Shown: positions 1-11,800 of the stretch, in pieces
Position numbering within the stretch: position 1 is the stretch's first letter
Layout: each line of letters opens with the position of its first letter
The notes under the pieces: model-generated
Seen by the model: the letters and a program-made list of their open reading frames with translations, nothing else
The model's database searches: none
What the model was told of the DNA's origin: nothing
Program-made: the position numbers and the translations under genes
DNA from: Welwitschia mirabilis
Lineage: Eukaryota; Gnetophyta; Gnetopsida; Welwitschiales
Assembly (NCBI GenBank): GCA_051453625.1
Contig: JBOZIK010000001.1
Location: 164,756,098 to 164,816,106, forward strand
Direction of reading: 5' to 3'
Length of the DNA: 60,009 bases

Positions 1-960
1 TGTAGTTCCAAGATAATATAATGATAAATCACAAGCTTTAATCATTTAGCAAAAGGTTGAAAAGTTATTTTAGTGATTTCTCTCTTAGCTATTTATAATG
101 AAAGGCTTTTAAGGTTAGTATAATTAAAAAAGTGCTTCTAATGGCTAGAAAATGACTATATAATGAATACATAATAGATATAAAATTTTTGTTTCTATTC
201 TAATCGATCAACCTCTTAAACATCTGGTCGACCCCTTTTGGTATCATGACTTAAATAGGTCACTTGAGTAAACTGTTCAGTTACCCTAGTTTCTTATGGC
301 TCCATGTCCGATCGACCTCTCATCCGGTCACCTGCATATTTATCTGGTTGTCCACTCATCCTGATAAAAATCCATTCCAGTTTTCTGCATCAAGTCTAGT
401 TGACCCCTCAGATATCCAGTTAACCCCTTGATGATTGACTCAGGAATATTAGGTGCACAGTGCTCAAGTCCAGTTGACCCCTCATAGGTTTGGTCGATCC
501 CTTGACAATCAATTTAGGAGTACTGGCTCTTAGGTTCATAGGTCTGGTCAACCCCTTAAAAGTCTGGTTGACCCCTTTGAATTCAGTTTAATTCTGAGAG
601 TTTACTCCAGGTGCGGTCAATCCCTTAGAAGTCTGGTCGACACCTTAAGAGGGTAATTAAACTTGACAGGTTTCAATGATCAAAATGTGACATTCCTAGC
701 TTCAGCTTTTGACCTGCAAGTGATCAATATTTTTTGCATAAGATACACAAATTTCACTTCACAGAAAACATTAGTTTAACGTCAATTGGCAATACATAAT
801 TTAATAGTCTTCTCCCTTCTATTACTACTTAAGTATCCATGTTTCAACCTAAAAGTCTAACAGAGGTTGTATAAAAGGCAAAGATAGCAGAACAAAATTG
901 ACAAAGACAATAAGAAATTAAGAAAAGAATTCCTCCCTAGGGACATATCTTTAAAGGAAA
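1..960. repeat. Field of degenerate GGTCGACCCCTT-like motifs, probable LTR part
   Basis: About eleven variants of a short motif close to GGTCGACCCCTT occur between roughly 203 and 650, for example at 226, 491, 548, 566, 616 and 636, irregularly spaced and often preceded by TCTGG or CCAGT. A TATA-like box follows at 870. Plant Copia LTRs often carry such clustered GACC-type motifs, and the Copia LTR at 57177-58094 in this window has a comparable cluster of GTGACCGA variants. I infer that this is the internal part of an LTR cut by the window edge. Strand and true ends cannot be set. Confidence 0.5.
870..878 (+). promoter_or_regulatory. TATA-like box (TATAAAAGG)
   Basis: TATAAAAGG lies just after the repeated-motif field, where an LTR promoter would be expected. 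It is based on sequence alone, and chance matches are common in DNA this AT-rich. Confidence 0.25.
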
Positions 961-969
961 TCATTCACA

Positions 970-1700
970 AATGTCTTACTCAAATAAGAATTGTCACTTC
1001 AACAAAAATAATGTCAGTATTAGTAATAGTAAAAATAGGAATTTTAATCAACCAAGATAGACTCCATTCAAAAGAAACTAGAATATTACCATTCAAAGTT
1101 ATGTAAGTAATCAACCTCAAAGATCCAACTTTTGACAAACTCCTAGTCAGTATCAATACCAGAACTAGTATAATAAATATCACTACTATAATTGTAAGTG
1201 AAATAATAATATAAAAGAATGTCCATTACATTATAAAGAAATTTCCAAATAATAGCCATAAAAGTCTAAAGGATTAAAAAGTAATCCTCAAACAATAGGA
1301 CGACTTCAAGTAATAGTATATAATCAAGGGGTGCAATTTTAAATCTCTATAGAATGTAAGGCTTTACTTAATAATAACGAACTAATTATTTTATTTGGTT
1401 TTAGAGAAACATATTGCTTTATATCTCCTAAAATTGTCATAAGAAAAGAATTATGTTATGCTCTAATTGAGGGATGCATAGAGTTAGCAAATGGATCTAT
1501 GTCCAAAGCTAATTAGCAAGTCCAAAACTATACGTTATCCATAAGTGGAGGATATTTTTAGATACAACCAATTATTATTGACTTAGAAAAATATGACATT
1601 GTTTTTAATATGAATTAGTTAATACTAAATATAGCAGTTATACATTGTAAAAAGCATCAATTAGAAATGATGAATCATGGTCAAAGGCTAGTCTTTCAAG
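970..1700 (+). pseudogene. Gypsy gag 3' end and aspartic protease relic
   Basis: An Asn/Gln-rich stretch leads to a broken zinc knuckle at about 1193-1225, reading C-K-stop-NNNIKEC, with its second Cys and Gly-His lost. The next ~450 bases match retropepsin in outline: a corrupted active-site region near 1385-1430, where only the ETYCFISPKIV context of the DTGA(T/S)HSFIS motif remains, and a later YDIVFNMN near 1590-1615, equivalent to the family's FDVILGMDWL. The catalytic Asp is not visible. In the family, Gag packages the RNA and the protease processes Gag-Pol. Neither can function here. Confidence 0.7.
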
Positions 1701-1839
1701 GTTATTAAAAATTAGTAATAAAGAACTTGATTAATTCAAAACATATAAAAAGATAAATTAAGAAGGAATTATAAGTTTATATGCTATACCTAAAGTCAAG
1801 TAGCTTAACGAAAGGAGAAACCTTAGTAAAGAATATACC

Positions 1840-3170
1840 AATAGTCTAAGAATATCTTAATGTATTTACAATAGAATTACCAAGAATTTCACCACTTCGG
1901 AAAGTTGAGTTTTCTATTGAATGAATTATAGGAATCCAATCAATTTCTAAAGCACTATATAGAATGTCTTCTATAGAAATGAAAGAATTAAAAACTCGGC
2001 TCAAAGAACTCTTACAAAAAGGTTTCATTTATCCTAGTGTATTATCATGGAGAGCATATATATTATTTATGAAGAATAAGGACAAAACACTAAGATTATG
2101 TATTGATCATAGACATCTAAATAAGGTTACTGTTAAGAACAAGTATCCACTATTAAGAATAGATGATCTTTTTGATCAACTCAATAAAGTTAAGGTATTC
2201 TTAAAAGTTGATCTAAAATATGGATATCATTAAGTTCGAATTAAGAAAGAAGATATTTATAAAATATCATTTAGAACATGATATGAGCATTACGAGTTCA
2301 CTATTATGCCTTTTGATTTAACTAATTTTCCTACAGTATTTAAAGTCTTATGAATTACATCTTTTAAACACATCTTGATTCCTTTGTAATAGTATTTATT
2401 GATGACATTCTCATTTATTCAATGATTTATGAAGAGTATGAGAAACACTTAAGAATAGTATTAAAAAATTTACAAAATCATAAATTATATACTAGCATGA
2501 AAAATTGCTCTTTTGAAAGGAATCCATTTAATTTCTAAGCCATGTAAGATCTAAGGAAGGTATATCATTGGACCACGAAAAAGTTATAGCAATTATGAAA
2601 TGGTCAATACCTATAAATATTACTAAGATTAGAGATTTCTTGGTCTTATCAGGTACTATTATCAATTCAAATTCAATTTCTCTAAGATATCTTCTTCATT
2701 AATAAGCCTTTAAAAAAAAAAAAGACTCCCAATGGATAAAAAAATGTCAATAATCATTTGATCATCTTAAAGAATGCTTAGCTAGTACTCTAGTATTAGC
2801 AATACTCGATGATTTAAAAACCTTTTTAGTTTATATTAATGCATCTTAAGAACATCTTAAAGAAGTGCTTGAACAAGATAAAAAATAAGAGCTTATAAAT
2901 TAAGGTAACCTAAAACTCATGAGAGAAATTATCTAATTCATGATCTTGATCTAGCTTCAGTAATTCTTACTTAAAACTATGAAAACATTATCTCTATGAT
3001 GTGAAGTTTAAGTTTAAATAGATCATAAGAGTTTAAAATACATTTTTACTCAACCAGACTTAAACTTAGACAAAGAAGATGGATGATATTTTATATGATT
3101 TGGATCTAGAAATTTTATATCATAAAGGTAAGGGAAATAAGGTTGCAGTTGTCTTAGTAGATAGGATTAT
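1840..3170 (+). pseudogene. Gypsy reverse transcriptase and RNase H relic
   Basis: From about 1850 the frame shows the N-terminal RT blocks: [13 protein letters not shown], then a [20 protein letters not shown] block near 2070-2130, then [10 protein letters not shown] near 2200-2232. The catalytic YxDD box is present as FIDD at 2395-2406, within VFIDDILIYS. RNase H follows weakly, ending with an LRQRRW-like block and YHKGKGNKVA near 3060-3150, the end of RNase H in this family. An open stretch of 89 codons survives at 1964-2233. Elsewhere stops are frequent, many at positions where the family usually has Gln or Trp. Confidence 0.85.
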
Positions 3171-3359
3171 CTTAAAGCAATCATAAAAATTCAAAGATAA
3201 ATTCCTATCATTATGTTAGATAAACACAAAAAGGATGATAGTTATCAAAAAATAAAGAACCACTTAGAAAACTCAATAGATTTAAATAATTTTAGTATTA
3301 ATTTAGATGGTACTATTAGATTCAAGGGAAGATTTTTGATTACTAATATATATGAAATT

Positions 3360-3879
3360 AGATATAAGATAATTAGTAGGCCATCCTAGAGTAATTAAAA
3401 TGTATCAAAATATAAAACAAAAATTTTTGTATCTAGGGATGAAAAAGGATATAGTAGAATTTGTGTCAAGCTGCCTTAGTTATGAATAAAGTAAAACAGA
3501 ATATAGAAATCTAGCAAGATTATCTTATCCTCATGATATTTCAGAATATAAATTGGATGTGATTTGTATGAACTCTATCATAGAACTTCAAAACCTCAAA
3601 TGGGTAATGACTCTATTATGGTAATGATTGATAGAGTAACTAAGTTAATAATTTTTATTCTAGTAAAATCTACTTATGACTCCAAGGATATAACTAAAGT
3701 GTATATTTAAAATGTTATTAAGTTACATGATGTATCATTAGTAATTATCTCTGACAGAGATTCAAAATTTACTTCTAAGTTTTGGTAAGAACTACAAATG
3801 GATTTAGGAACCAAGTTAAATATGAGCATGCATTTCACCCATAATCAAATGGTTAGGCAAAAAGTATTAATCAAATTTT
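3360..3879 (+). pseudogene. Gypsy integrase relic, first copy (cut by gap)
   Basis: The frame recovers the start of integrase (GHPR-like, then the decayed HHCC zinc-binding region) and core motifs: MIDRVTKLIIF near 3625-3660 and SDRDSKFTSKFW near 3752-3785. The sequence stops at the N gap within the core. Compared with the second copy, it has TAA where the second has CAA at FW(Q)ELQMDLGT, a directly visible C-to-T change from Gln to stop. Integrase normally inserts the element cDNA into the genome. This copy is dead. Confidence 0.8.
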
Positions 3880-3979
3880 NNNNNNNNNNNNNNNNNNNNN
3901 NNNNNNNNNNNNNNNNNNNNNNNNNNNNNNNNNNNNNNNNNNNNNNNNNNNNNNNNNNNNNNNNNNNNNNNNNNNNNNN
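3880..3979. other. Assembly gap, 100 N
   Basis: Exactly 100 N, a common convention for a gap of unknown size. The sequence left of it (3050-3879) and right of it (3980-4830) are diverged copies of the same RNase H/integrase segment. Confidence 0.95.
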
Positions 3980-5340
3980 CTCAACCAGACTTAAACCTTA
4001 GGCAAAGAATATGGATAAAATTTTTATGTGATTTTGATCTAGATATTTTATACCATAAAGGTAAGGGAAATAAGGTTGCATATTCTCTTAGTAGATGAAA
4101 TTATCTTAAAGTAATCATAAAAATTCAAAGTCAAATACCTACCATTATATTAGAAAAATAAGAAAAGAATCAAAATTATCAAAAACTAAAGGACTAGTTA
4201 GAAAAATCAAGAGACTCAGGGAATTTTAGTATTGATTCAAATGGTACAATCAAATTTAACGAAATATTTTTGGTTTCTTGTGTAGATGAAATTAGACATA
4301 AGCTAATATTTGAATTTCATAATCCACCTATACTAGGCCATCCTAGAAGAACTAAAATATATTAAAATATAAAATAAAAATTTTGGTAGGCAAGGATGAA
4401 AACGGATATGGCAGAATTTGTGTCAAGATGCCTTAATTATCAACAATTAAAGCAGAACATAGAAATCTAGTAGGATTACTTTGTTCTCATGATATTTCAA
4501 AATATAAATGAATGTGATTTATATGGAATTTATTATAAGAATTCCAACAACTCAAAGAGGAAGTGACTCTATTATAGTAATAAATGATAGAGCAACTAAG
4601 TTATTACATTTTGTTCTAGTAAAATCCACTTATGCTGCAAAGGATATAGCCAAAGTATATATTCAAAATGTTATTCAGTTGCATGGTGTACATTTAGTAA
4701 TTATCTTTGATAGAGATTAAAAATTTACTTTTAAGTTTTGGCAAGAATTACAAATGGATTTGGGAACCAAGTTAAATATAAGCATTGTATTTCACCCTCA
4801 AATAGATGATTAAGAGTTAATCAAATTTTAGAAGATCTTTTCAAAGCATGTATTTTAAATAATATTAAGATTTGAAAAGAGTAACTACCATTAGTAGAAT
4901 TTGCGTATAATAATAGTTATGAAAGTTCAATTCAAATGGCTCCATTTGAATCCTTATATAATAAGAAGTGTAGAGCACCTACTTCATGAATAGAACCTAA
5001 TGAAATATTGATGATAAGATTGAAAATGTTACAAGAAATGGAAAGTTAAATAAGAATTATTAAAAATAGACTTAAACAAGTAAAAAATAGATAAAAGATA
5101 TATTCAAACTATTGAAGAAGAGATCTTGAGCTTAAAATAGGTAATCATGTATTTCTTAAAGTGTTACCGATTAAATTAGTAATAAGAGGAGTTAAGAGAT
5201 TAAAATTATCTCCTCGATTCATTAGACTATTTAAAAAAGAATTGGAACTATTGCATACAAGTTTGCTCTGTCCCCTTTATTATCGCACATGCATAATGTT
5301 TTCCATGTAACTATGCTAAGAAAGTATATTACAAATCCTT
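3980..5340 (+). pseudogene. Gypsy RNase H end and integrase, second copy
   Basis: It starts with the same CTCAACCAGACTTAAAC as position 3050, and then repeats the RNase H end and the whole integrase. The core is best preserved at 4508-4720, an open stretch of 70 codons that includes INDRATKLLHFVLVKS and ends IIFDRD. Further on come a NNSYESSIQMAPFE block near 4910-4950 and the GPY/F region near 5190-5330 (KLSPRFIRLF, then a relic of HNVFHV). Unlike the first copy it runs through to the integrase C-terminus. It may be a true tandem duplicate or the end of another contig. Confidence 0.8.
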
Positions 5341-5364
5341 CTCATGTGTTAAATTAATCTCATA

Positions 5365-5535
5365 TTTAAGTGGAACCATATTTTTCAACTATAGAGAAGC
5401 TAAAAACAGTGTTATACCAATAATCTATCAATTTATGAAATAGGAAGATCCATCAGGTGAAGATAAAAGTGGAGTAATCATAGTCTTGATGAAGATACTT
5501 GGGAGCTAGAGGAAGAAATGAAAATCAATACCTAA
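5365..5535 (+). pseudogene. Chromodomain-like tail of Gypsy integrase
   Basis: After the GPY/F module the sequence can be read as a degraded tail ending NHSLDEDTWELEEEM near 5474-5520. In Tekay/Del chromoviruses a WRNH..EEATWE segment forms the C-terminal chromodomain, which directs integration to heterochromatin. Its presence places the element among chromoviruses. Several frameshifts and stops interrupt it. Confidence 0.65.
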
Positions 5536-8500
5536 AACTTTTTAAACCTCATAATATGTAGTTAAGTGTTCTCAAGATTTTTTTTATGTATCCTGATTCT
5601 GAGAAGTAAATAAATCTAAGTGAGGAAGAACTTTATATTCCATATTTTGTAAATCTTATTTACTTAAATAATAAGTATGTTAAGCTTCCAATCAAATAAA
5701 CAATCATCCTTATTTAGGTTCCTTAACAAATAAGATGTTATTTTAAAATTAACCTTATCTTGTAATATTTATAACTTACCATGAAAATGATGAAAACTAT
5801 GTTAAGAGGTTTTTATGAGAAAGCCTATCTAAACATTTAAAATTAGATAGTTCTATTATGTGAGGAATTAAAATCATAAGATAAATCAATTTCAAGTTTC
5901 AAGAGGATATAATAATATATTTCGCATTTTTTTACTCATTGATATTCTTGGTAAATGTAATAGATGTGCCATATTATGAATAAATATTTTCTTCCTTGTG
6001 TTATGTGATTGATAAATTTTAGGTATTTTGAAATAAATGCGCATTATACAATCTTGCCTATAACCAAGAATAATAAATGAGTAGATTTACTCTACCATGA
6101 TTTTTATGTTCTGGAGATGTATAAGTGCACTTTATTCATAGCATACTCATTCATTGATTCATTGGAATTGAAGAATTTGTCTCATTGTGCCACATGCCAA
6201 TTTTAAGATTTATGCATTTACTATTTTAATACATTTCTTAGATGAATTAAACTTACTTGTGAGCCTACGAAGGATTAAAAAGATCTAGCATAAGGAAATG
6301 ATGAATGTAATTAAAATTGCTAACTTAAAAAAGATGACTACTCATCCTAGTTACATGTATGAGTCATAAATATGATCTTTTTTTGTTTCCAATGTTACTT
6401 ATTACTCATGCCACTTATCAATGCTAAATCATGTGCTCTTGTAATCTTGAGCTATTTATCTTTGTTTATCTATACATAGAGATCCTTTACTCTCTTGTAA
6501 AAGGATAGGTATTTTTCTTTTGTTTCTTACAAGTGTGTTTCTTCTTTCTCTTATCTCTCTCTCTTTCTCACTCTCTTTTTTTTTATTATCTTGATTATGG
6601 AGCTTGGAGCTAAGAAACTCTTAAGCTTGAATCTTCATCATATTTAACTATCAAGATCTTACTAGTCTTTCCAAGTAAGCTCCTTAATCTCATTGTCCTT
6701 ATGATCTCCTTTTTCCATTAGAATGAGGTGATATTTCATAATGAATTATTATGGATTTTATGCAATTATGTTATAAAATATTATCCCCTCCCATTAGCAC
6801 CCACCAAGACGTTATAATAAAATATGAGAAGGTCTCTTATACTTGGTAATGATGGATTACTAATGAATGACTACAGCTAAGTAACCAAGGGATTTACTAT
6901 ATTTTAAAAAAAGGAAAAAAAGAAAGAAATAAATTTGGATACCAAATTTATTTATTTTTATCTATTATGTATTATGACCATATTATTAGGAGAAAAGTCT
7001 GATCCTCAAAATTCTCTTTGGGCTAGTACTCTTCCATGGAAAATCTCAAGGCTTATAGTAAATGTCTTTTTTAAATTGATTTAATTTTTCTTTCTATAAT
7101 GATTCTTTTCTTTTTACGATTGATTTTTCTTTCTATAACTAATTACTTGGTATATCCGTTATTTTAATAATATGAGTTATTACTTAAGTAGTTGTAGAAA
7201 CTTTATCATATCTTTGTTATGGCAAAAACTTAAACTTCCAGAAAAACATCATATCTTATTAACTAGTAGGTATAAATTAGTGAAATGTTTTCTATAAGTC
7301 TAGGATTGTGTCATGGATGTGAAAATGTAAAAACAATAATTTTTATGAAGAGTAATTATTTTTAAAAAATTATTAATTAAACTATGTCATAAAATAAATG
7401 CAAAAAAAAGTAAGCCAGTGAATTACATTTTTGTACCTATCTATCAATATCTTTACAAACTTAAGTATGCTAAGTTGTAGAAAATTGAGTAATCTTTTTA
7501 AACGATATTGAATCATTTAAAAAAGTAAAGTATGTTAGAGGTTTGATCAATTAGTATAGTGTGGTAGGACTATAATTTTATAAAATTTGATATTTTTTAG
7601 CCTTAAATGATAAAGTTAGAAATAATACTTTTATAATTCTAAGATAGTTGAAGTTCGATTTTGAGTGACCTATTATGTGTCTAATTTCTTAAAAACTATT
7701 GTAGTTTAATTTTTTTATTCATAACTAATTAACTGTTAATTTTTAACTATGATGTCTTCCTAAAGGACAAAAATGTTATAATTAATGTTTAAAATTATAA
7801 AAAATTATTACACAAAATTTTATAGGGAAATTGAATATATAGAATATGTTTCTTTTAGTAGATTTAAGTTAAATTATCTATAAGTGGTATTTAACTATAG
7901 AAATACCTCTTTCACCCTTTTTTCTTAGCTTACTTTGAATGTGCATGCTTATAATAGTTTTTACCTTAGTAGTTTAAGTGATAGAAGTAGTCTCTAGTTT
8001 ATCACTTATTTCTATTGACTTATAACATAGCCATATGAAATCTTAATTATATCTTAACAACTATGCTTAAGTTATAATTTCTTTTGTTTACCTTCTTTGC
8101 ATCAATCAATGAAGATTATCATATGAGCATGGAAGAGTATTTCTAGAATTAGCATAGCTCCAAGTATGTTTTAGTTTCTTTAAGTATATTATTTTGTATT
8201 TTTTTCTTTATTATTATTGAAAGAAAAAGGAAATAAATATTTTCTTTATTTAGATAGAAAAGAAAAGAAAAGATTATTTCTTTTATTTAAATTTTTGTTA
8301 TAATAATCTTAGAGAAAAAATGTTCTTATATGTTTGCTTTATTTTTATGATTATTTCTATAAAATAAGTTAAATGATGACTAGAATTATTATAACTAGGT
8401 AAATAGTTCATTAAATATTCACATTTGTTAGAATTGTTTGCATGCATTTGTATGGTGTATTCATTGAATAGAATTAAATCAAGATAATTCTGATAATGTT

Positions 8501-9224
8501 CACCCCACACTTGGTTTTCATCACCAAGGGGGATTTCATTGTAATTTTTTTTAAAATAAAACCCTTTTAGAAGTGGATCTGATTATTACTCTCTTATCCT
8601 ATCCATGTATAAACTTATTCTAACATAATATTTAAATCCCTTGGCATCGATGGATCATGTTGAACTATCCAAAAATGCTTCAAGAAAGTAGGAGTCATTT
8701 GTAAGCATGCATACACCTTACATAACACTTGTCATCCCTATTAAAAGTATATCGAAGTGAAGTGAAACCTATAAACTTGAGAAATAGCCATGTTTATTTA
8801 CTTTAAGCCCTGAATTAGAATCAATTCATGTCTAGAGGATGAGCAGATATCGAGTTAGAATGCCATTAATTAGAGTTGCAACTTTCTATTATATTGGTTA
8901 GGTATTTTTCTTAAAATTCATTCATGTATGTTGACACCAAGTTTACATCTTCTTAACTATTCCCAAGATATCTTTTATGTGATGGAAAACTCTGAAGAAA
9001 TGGAGGACATAAACATGTGACATCGCTATTGTTTATAAACCAAAATAATCTAGAAATTAATTATAGGTAAATCTATGATTTATCTTTCTAGAATATAGAA
9101 ATTCTAATTAAGGAATAAGTAGAATTTGGTCCTAGGTTCTACTATGTCTATCAAGTAAAAATATTAAAAAAGAAAGGAAGTTAAAAAAATAGTGCTTAAT
9201 TAGGATAATATGAAAGAGGGTATC
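5536..9224. other. No recognised gene; AT-rich, possibly LTR and 3' flank
   Basis: No convincing coding frame was found on either strand. A pyrimidine-rich stretch with CT and T runs lies at 6535-6590. The part next to 5536 should contain the 3' untranslated region and the 3' LTR of the upstream Gypsy element, but no partner LTR is present to define it. Confidence 0.4.
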
Positions 9225-10221
9225 ACAAGAACCCCTTTAATTTAATCCCATGGCTAATGAATAATCCTATAAGCCTTTAAAACCTCAAGTTATAATCTTA
9301 AATTAGCCTATAAATACCCTACTTTATTTAATTAAAGTCATTCATTATTAAATTAACACAAAGGAATTTGTGGGTGCTTACTTTTTGAGTTTTTCTTTTT
9401 GGGATGAGCCAATTCTCCAAGGTTAGCATGATACTTTTATTGTTGTGATTTTTCCTTTACTTTAGTGTAGAATTACTCTTTTTAGTTAATAAAATCTGGT
9501 TTCATTCTCAATCTGAGTTTTCAATAGCAAGTGCATATGTTTCCCATACTTGTTATGCTTGAATAGGGTTGAATATCTTTATGATGAAAGTAATATTAGT
9601 TTTCATTTTTAATTTGATTTTTTGATGTTAAGTGCGTATAAATTTTTATATTTATTATTCTTATATAAGTTTAAATTTCTTTATGCATTTTAAGTTAAGT
9701 TTTAAGTAATCTTGATTCTTGGGTTACTATCATTTGATGTTTTTTAGGATCAATAATCCTACTTAGCATGCTTATGAAGTAAGGTATGATAGCTGTGAGA
9801 ACTTAGAGTCTTCACAAAAGATAGAGCTTAATTACATATTTTTATAAATCTAGATTTAAGAAATACTATTATCATTAGGGGTTGTAGTCATTACAAAGAG
9901 ATGTACATGTTGATTCTTATGCCTATGTATATCCTCTAGCTTATATTTTTGGTTAATCATACATCTCTCCCTTTTATCCTTATAATACAATATTTTCTAT
10001 AATAGTTATAGAAGTGATTTATATACACTTATTTATATATATATATATTATCTTATTTGTTCTTTAGGAAGAATAACTCTACGACTATACTATAAATGGA
10101 GGTTCTCGTTCATTTAGTAAACATTAAATTTGGTGATGTAGGATTTACATCCCTAAGATGGTTTTTCATATTATCATACATTAACAATAGATATAATCAT
10201 AGAAAAATTTTATCATGAATA
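9225..10221 (+). mobile_element. LTR of copy A (Athila/Tat-like), 3' part
   Basis: It matches the LTRs at 16365-17697, 34636-36279 and 41374-42629 in order: a CCCCTTAATTT(A/G)GCCCCAT-like block, a CCCTAAT and CTATAAATA box near 9308, an AAGGAATT..TGCTTACTTT segment, repeated ..CATACTTGTTATG.. blocks, and an end near ATCATGAATA. It is followed at once by a primer-binding site, so it acts as the 5' LTR of copy A. The region upstream of 9225, which should be U3, has diverged too far for me to place the LTR start. Confidence 0.7.
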
Positions 10222-10225
10222 ATGT

Positions 10226-10245
10226 TTTGACACTATTTTTGAAGA
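10226..10245 (+). promoter_or_regulatory. Primer-binding site relic of copy A
   Basis: TTTGACACTATTTTTGAAGA sits directly after the LTR, where Athila/Tat elements have TTTGGCGCCGTTGCCGGGGA. Eight of the nine differences are C-to-T or G-to-A. The following bases (ATATGACACAATAG) also match the sequence after the sites at 36284 and 45968. Confidence 0.75.
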
Positions 10246-10249
10246 TATG

Positions 10250-10610
10250 ACACAATAGTTATAGTGGAAAATGCACATTTAATTTTGTTTTTGTTATTTT
10301 ACTTTTATTTTTCTTTCTCTTGTTTTATTTTCTTTTTCTTTTTCTTTTCTTTTGTACTAGTTCCATTCCACTACCCCTTTATTTTACTTTTCCTTTTTTT
10401 AAGCTTTTCTTCTTTTTTTTTCTTTTTCATTTTTTTTACTCTTCTCTTTTTCACTAGTAAATTGGTTTTAATTGTGCCTAGAACTTGACTGATTGAATGT
10501 GACCTGGGTGACTTATTTTATTTTTATTTTATTTCTTCTTTTCTTTTTTAATCCCTCTATCACTCTTTTTTTCCATCTTCATTTCCTTTTATTTCCTTAT
10601 AAAGATTTTT
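10250..10610 (+). repeat. Pyrimidine-rich leader of copy A
   Basis: About 350 bases are almost entirely T and C (runs of TTTTCTTTT and similar), directly downstream of the primer-binding site. The same kind of leader follows the site of copy C at 36330-36564 and 37150-37260. Open frames here give only Phe/Ser/Leu-rich peptides and are low-complexity artefacts. Confidence 0.7.
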
Positions 10611-10683
10611 TGGAAGAGTATATCAAATCTTCTTACAAGAGCTGATCTTTTGCGGGTTTGAAGAAAAGACAAGAAAAATAATC

Positions 10684-10706
10684 ATATATATATATATATA
10701 TATATA
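10684..10706. repeat. (TA)n microsatellite in copy A leader
   Basis: An uninterrupted TA run followed by CATACATACACATACC. It lies at the same place in the leader as the (CA)n arrays of copy C at 37370-37557. Confidence 0.9.
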
Positions 10707-11249
10707 CATACATACACATACCTTTGCTCCATTTCTCTTTCTATTTCTTATTTCTTTCTCTATCTTAGGTAACTTCCTCAAGATAAACTTGAAGATAAAC
10801 TTAAAGAGATTCATTATTAGCAAAGCTCACCGCAATGCTTTCATACATGCGTTTTTCATTCTTGCATCATTGTTTCTTATGTGATATTACATTTTCATTA
10901 TTTATTTACATTTCAGTATTTTTGCATTTTTTTCTAAATTATTTCATTTTTGTTAACTTTCCACCTACATGAATTCATATAGAATGTTTATTTTCCTATC
11001 ATGATCATTATGTCTTTTTATTATGATCATTCTTTTCACTTGATCATTACCACCATTCTATTCCACTGGTGCTTTTGCCCTTCTTTCATAAAATACTCTT
11101 AAACTTTATCAAAGTTATGTTCTAGTCCTCTTTTGATTTTTGAAACTTTATTTTAACCTCTAATTTTTTATGATATTGCATAATCTAGTAATGTATCATC
11201 AATGTTAGAATCCATCAAATCTATTCTTGTAATATGAATCATAATCCTT

Positions 11250-11800
11250 GTTCTTTTATCTGAATTCATAAACCTCCTTTTTCATCTAGTTCTCAACTAA
11301 AGCAAACTATAAATGATTACCTTTAATTTTAATACTTATATTTCCCTTTATGTAGTACTCAATCGTTTTATGCATCTGCATGAAATTTTGACACCTCTTC
11401 ATATAATGATCATCCTCCATCTTACTTCCATAATTTTGAATCTAAATATCTTTACTCTCACCCTTTATAATACTATGAAGTCTCTTTACCTTTCACCATT
11501 TCTTATAACTCTTGTTCCTTATTCACTTATCAAATTTGTTCATCTTCTATTACTTATCCTACAGTTTCTTATGGATGTCTTTCATCCTAACCTTTATCTT
11601 TTGATGAATGCCCTCCATTCTATCCTTCATACTTCAAAAATGGTATTTCTTAATGGTATCTCTCTTATGAAATTACCTAAGTGTTACCACTTGTATAATC
11701 ATCTTCTTAAGCCATTTTACTCAAGTAACCCTAAATTCTATTCACATAATAGAATAATTCATCATTGTTTTAAACCTTATCATCCAGCTCTTCCATCATG
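11250..11800 (+). pseudogene. Copy A gag-like stretch fused to integrase C-terminal end
   Basis: The frame that aligns with copies C and D reads a Tyr/Ser/Pro-rich gag-like segment (SSYNDHPPSYFHNFESK near 11390-11445, then a SFDECPPFYPS-like block near 11595-11630). It then passes directly into GISLMKLPK..HLYNHLLKPFY near 11655-11720, the end of an Athila-type integrase. All of pol in between is missing. Stops occur in this frame. A longer open frame over the same bases, rich in Leu and Ile, is a shadow. In copy C the two segments are separated by about 900 bases, so A carries a bigger deletion. The product, if any, would be a defective Gag. Confidence 0.65.

Larger units (their letters stand above)
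970..5535 (+). mobile_element. Decayed Ty3/Gypsy (Tekay/Del-like chromovirus) internal region
   Basis: Gag knuckle, aspartic protease, reverse transcriptase, RNase H, integrase and a chromodomain-like tail follow in Ty3/Gypsy order on the plus strand, with many stops and frameshifts. The integrase end reads into a SPRFI-type GPY/F module, an HNVFHV-like relic, and then a NHSLDEDTWELEEEM tail. This ending is characteristic of plant chromoviruses, and I favour Tekay/Del. The 5' half of gag is not recognisable, and no matching LTR pair can be assigned with certainty. The element is long dead. The RNase H to integrase segment is present twice around the gap at 3880-3979. Confidence 0.85.

Noticed and set aside
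10264-10488. Phe-rich hydrophobic protein
   Set aside because: It is a low-complexity pyrimidine tract downstream of a primer-binding site.
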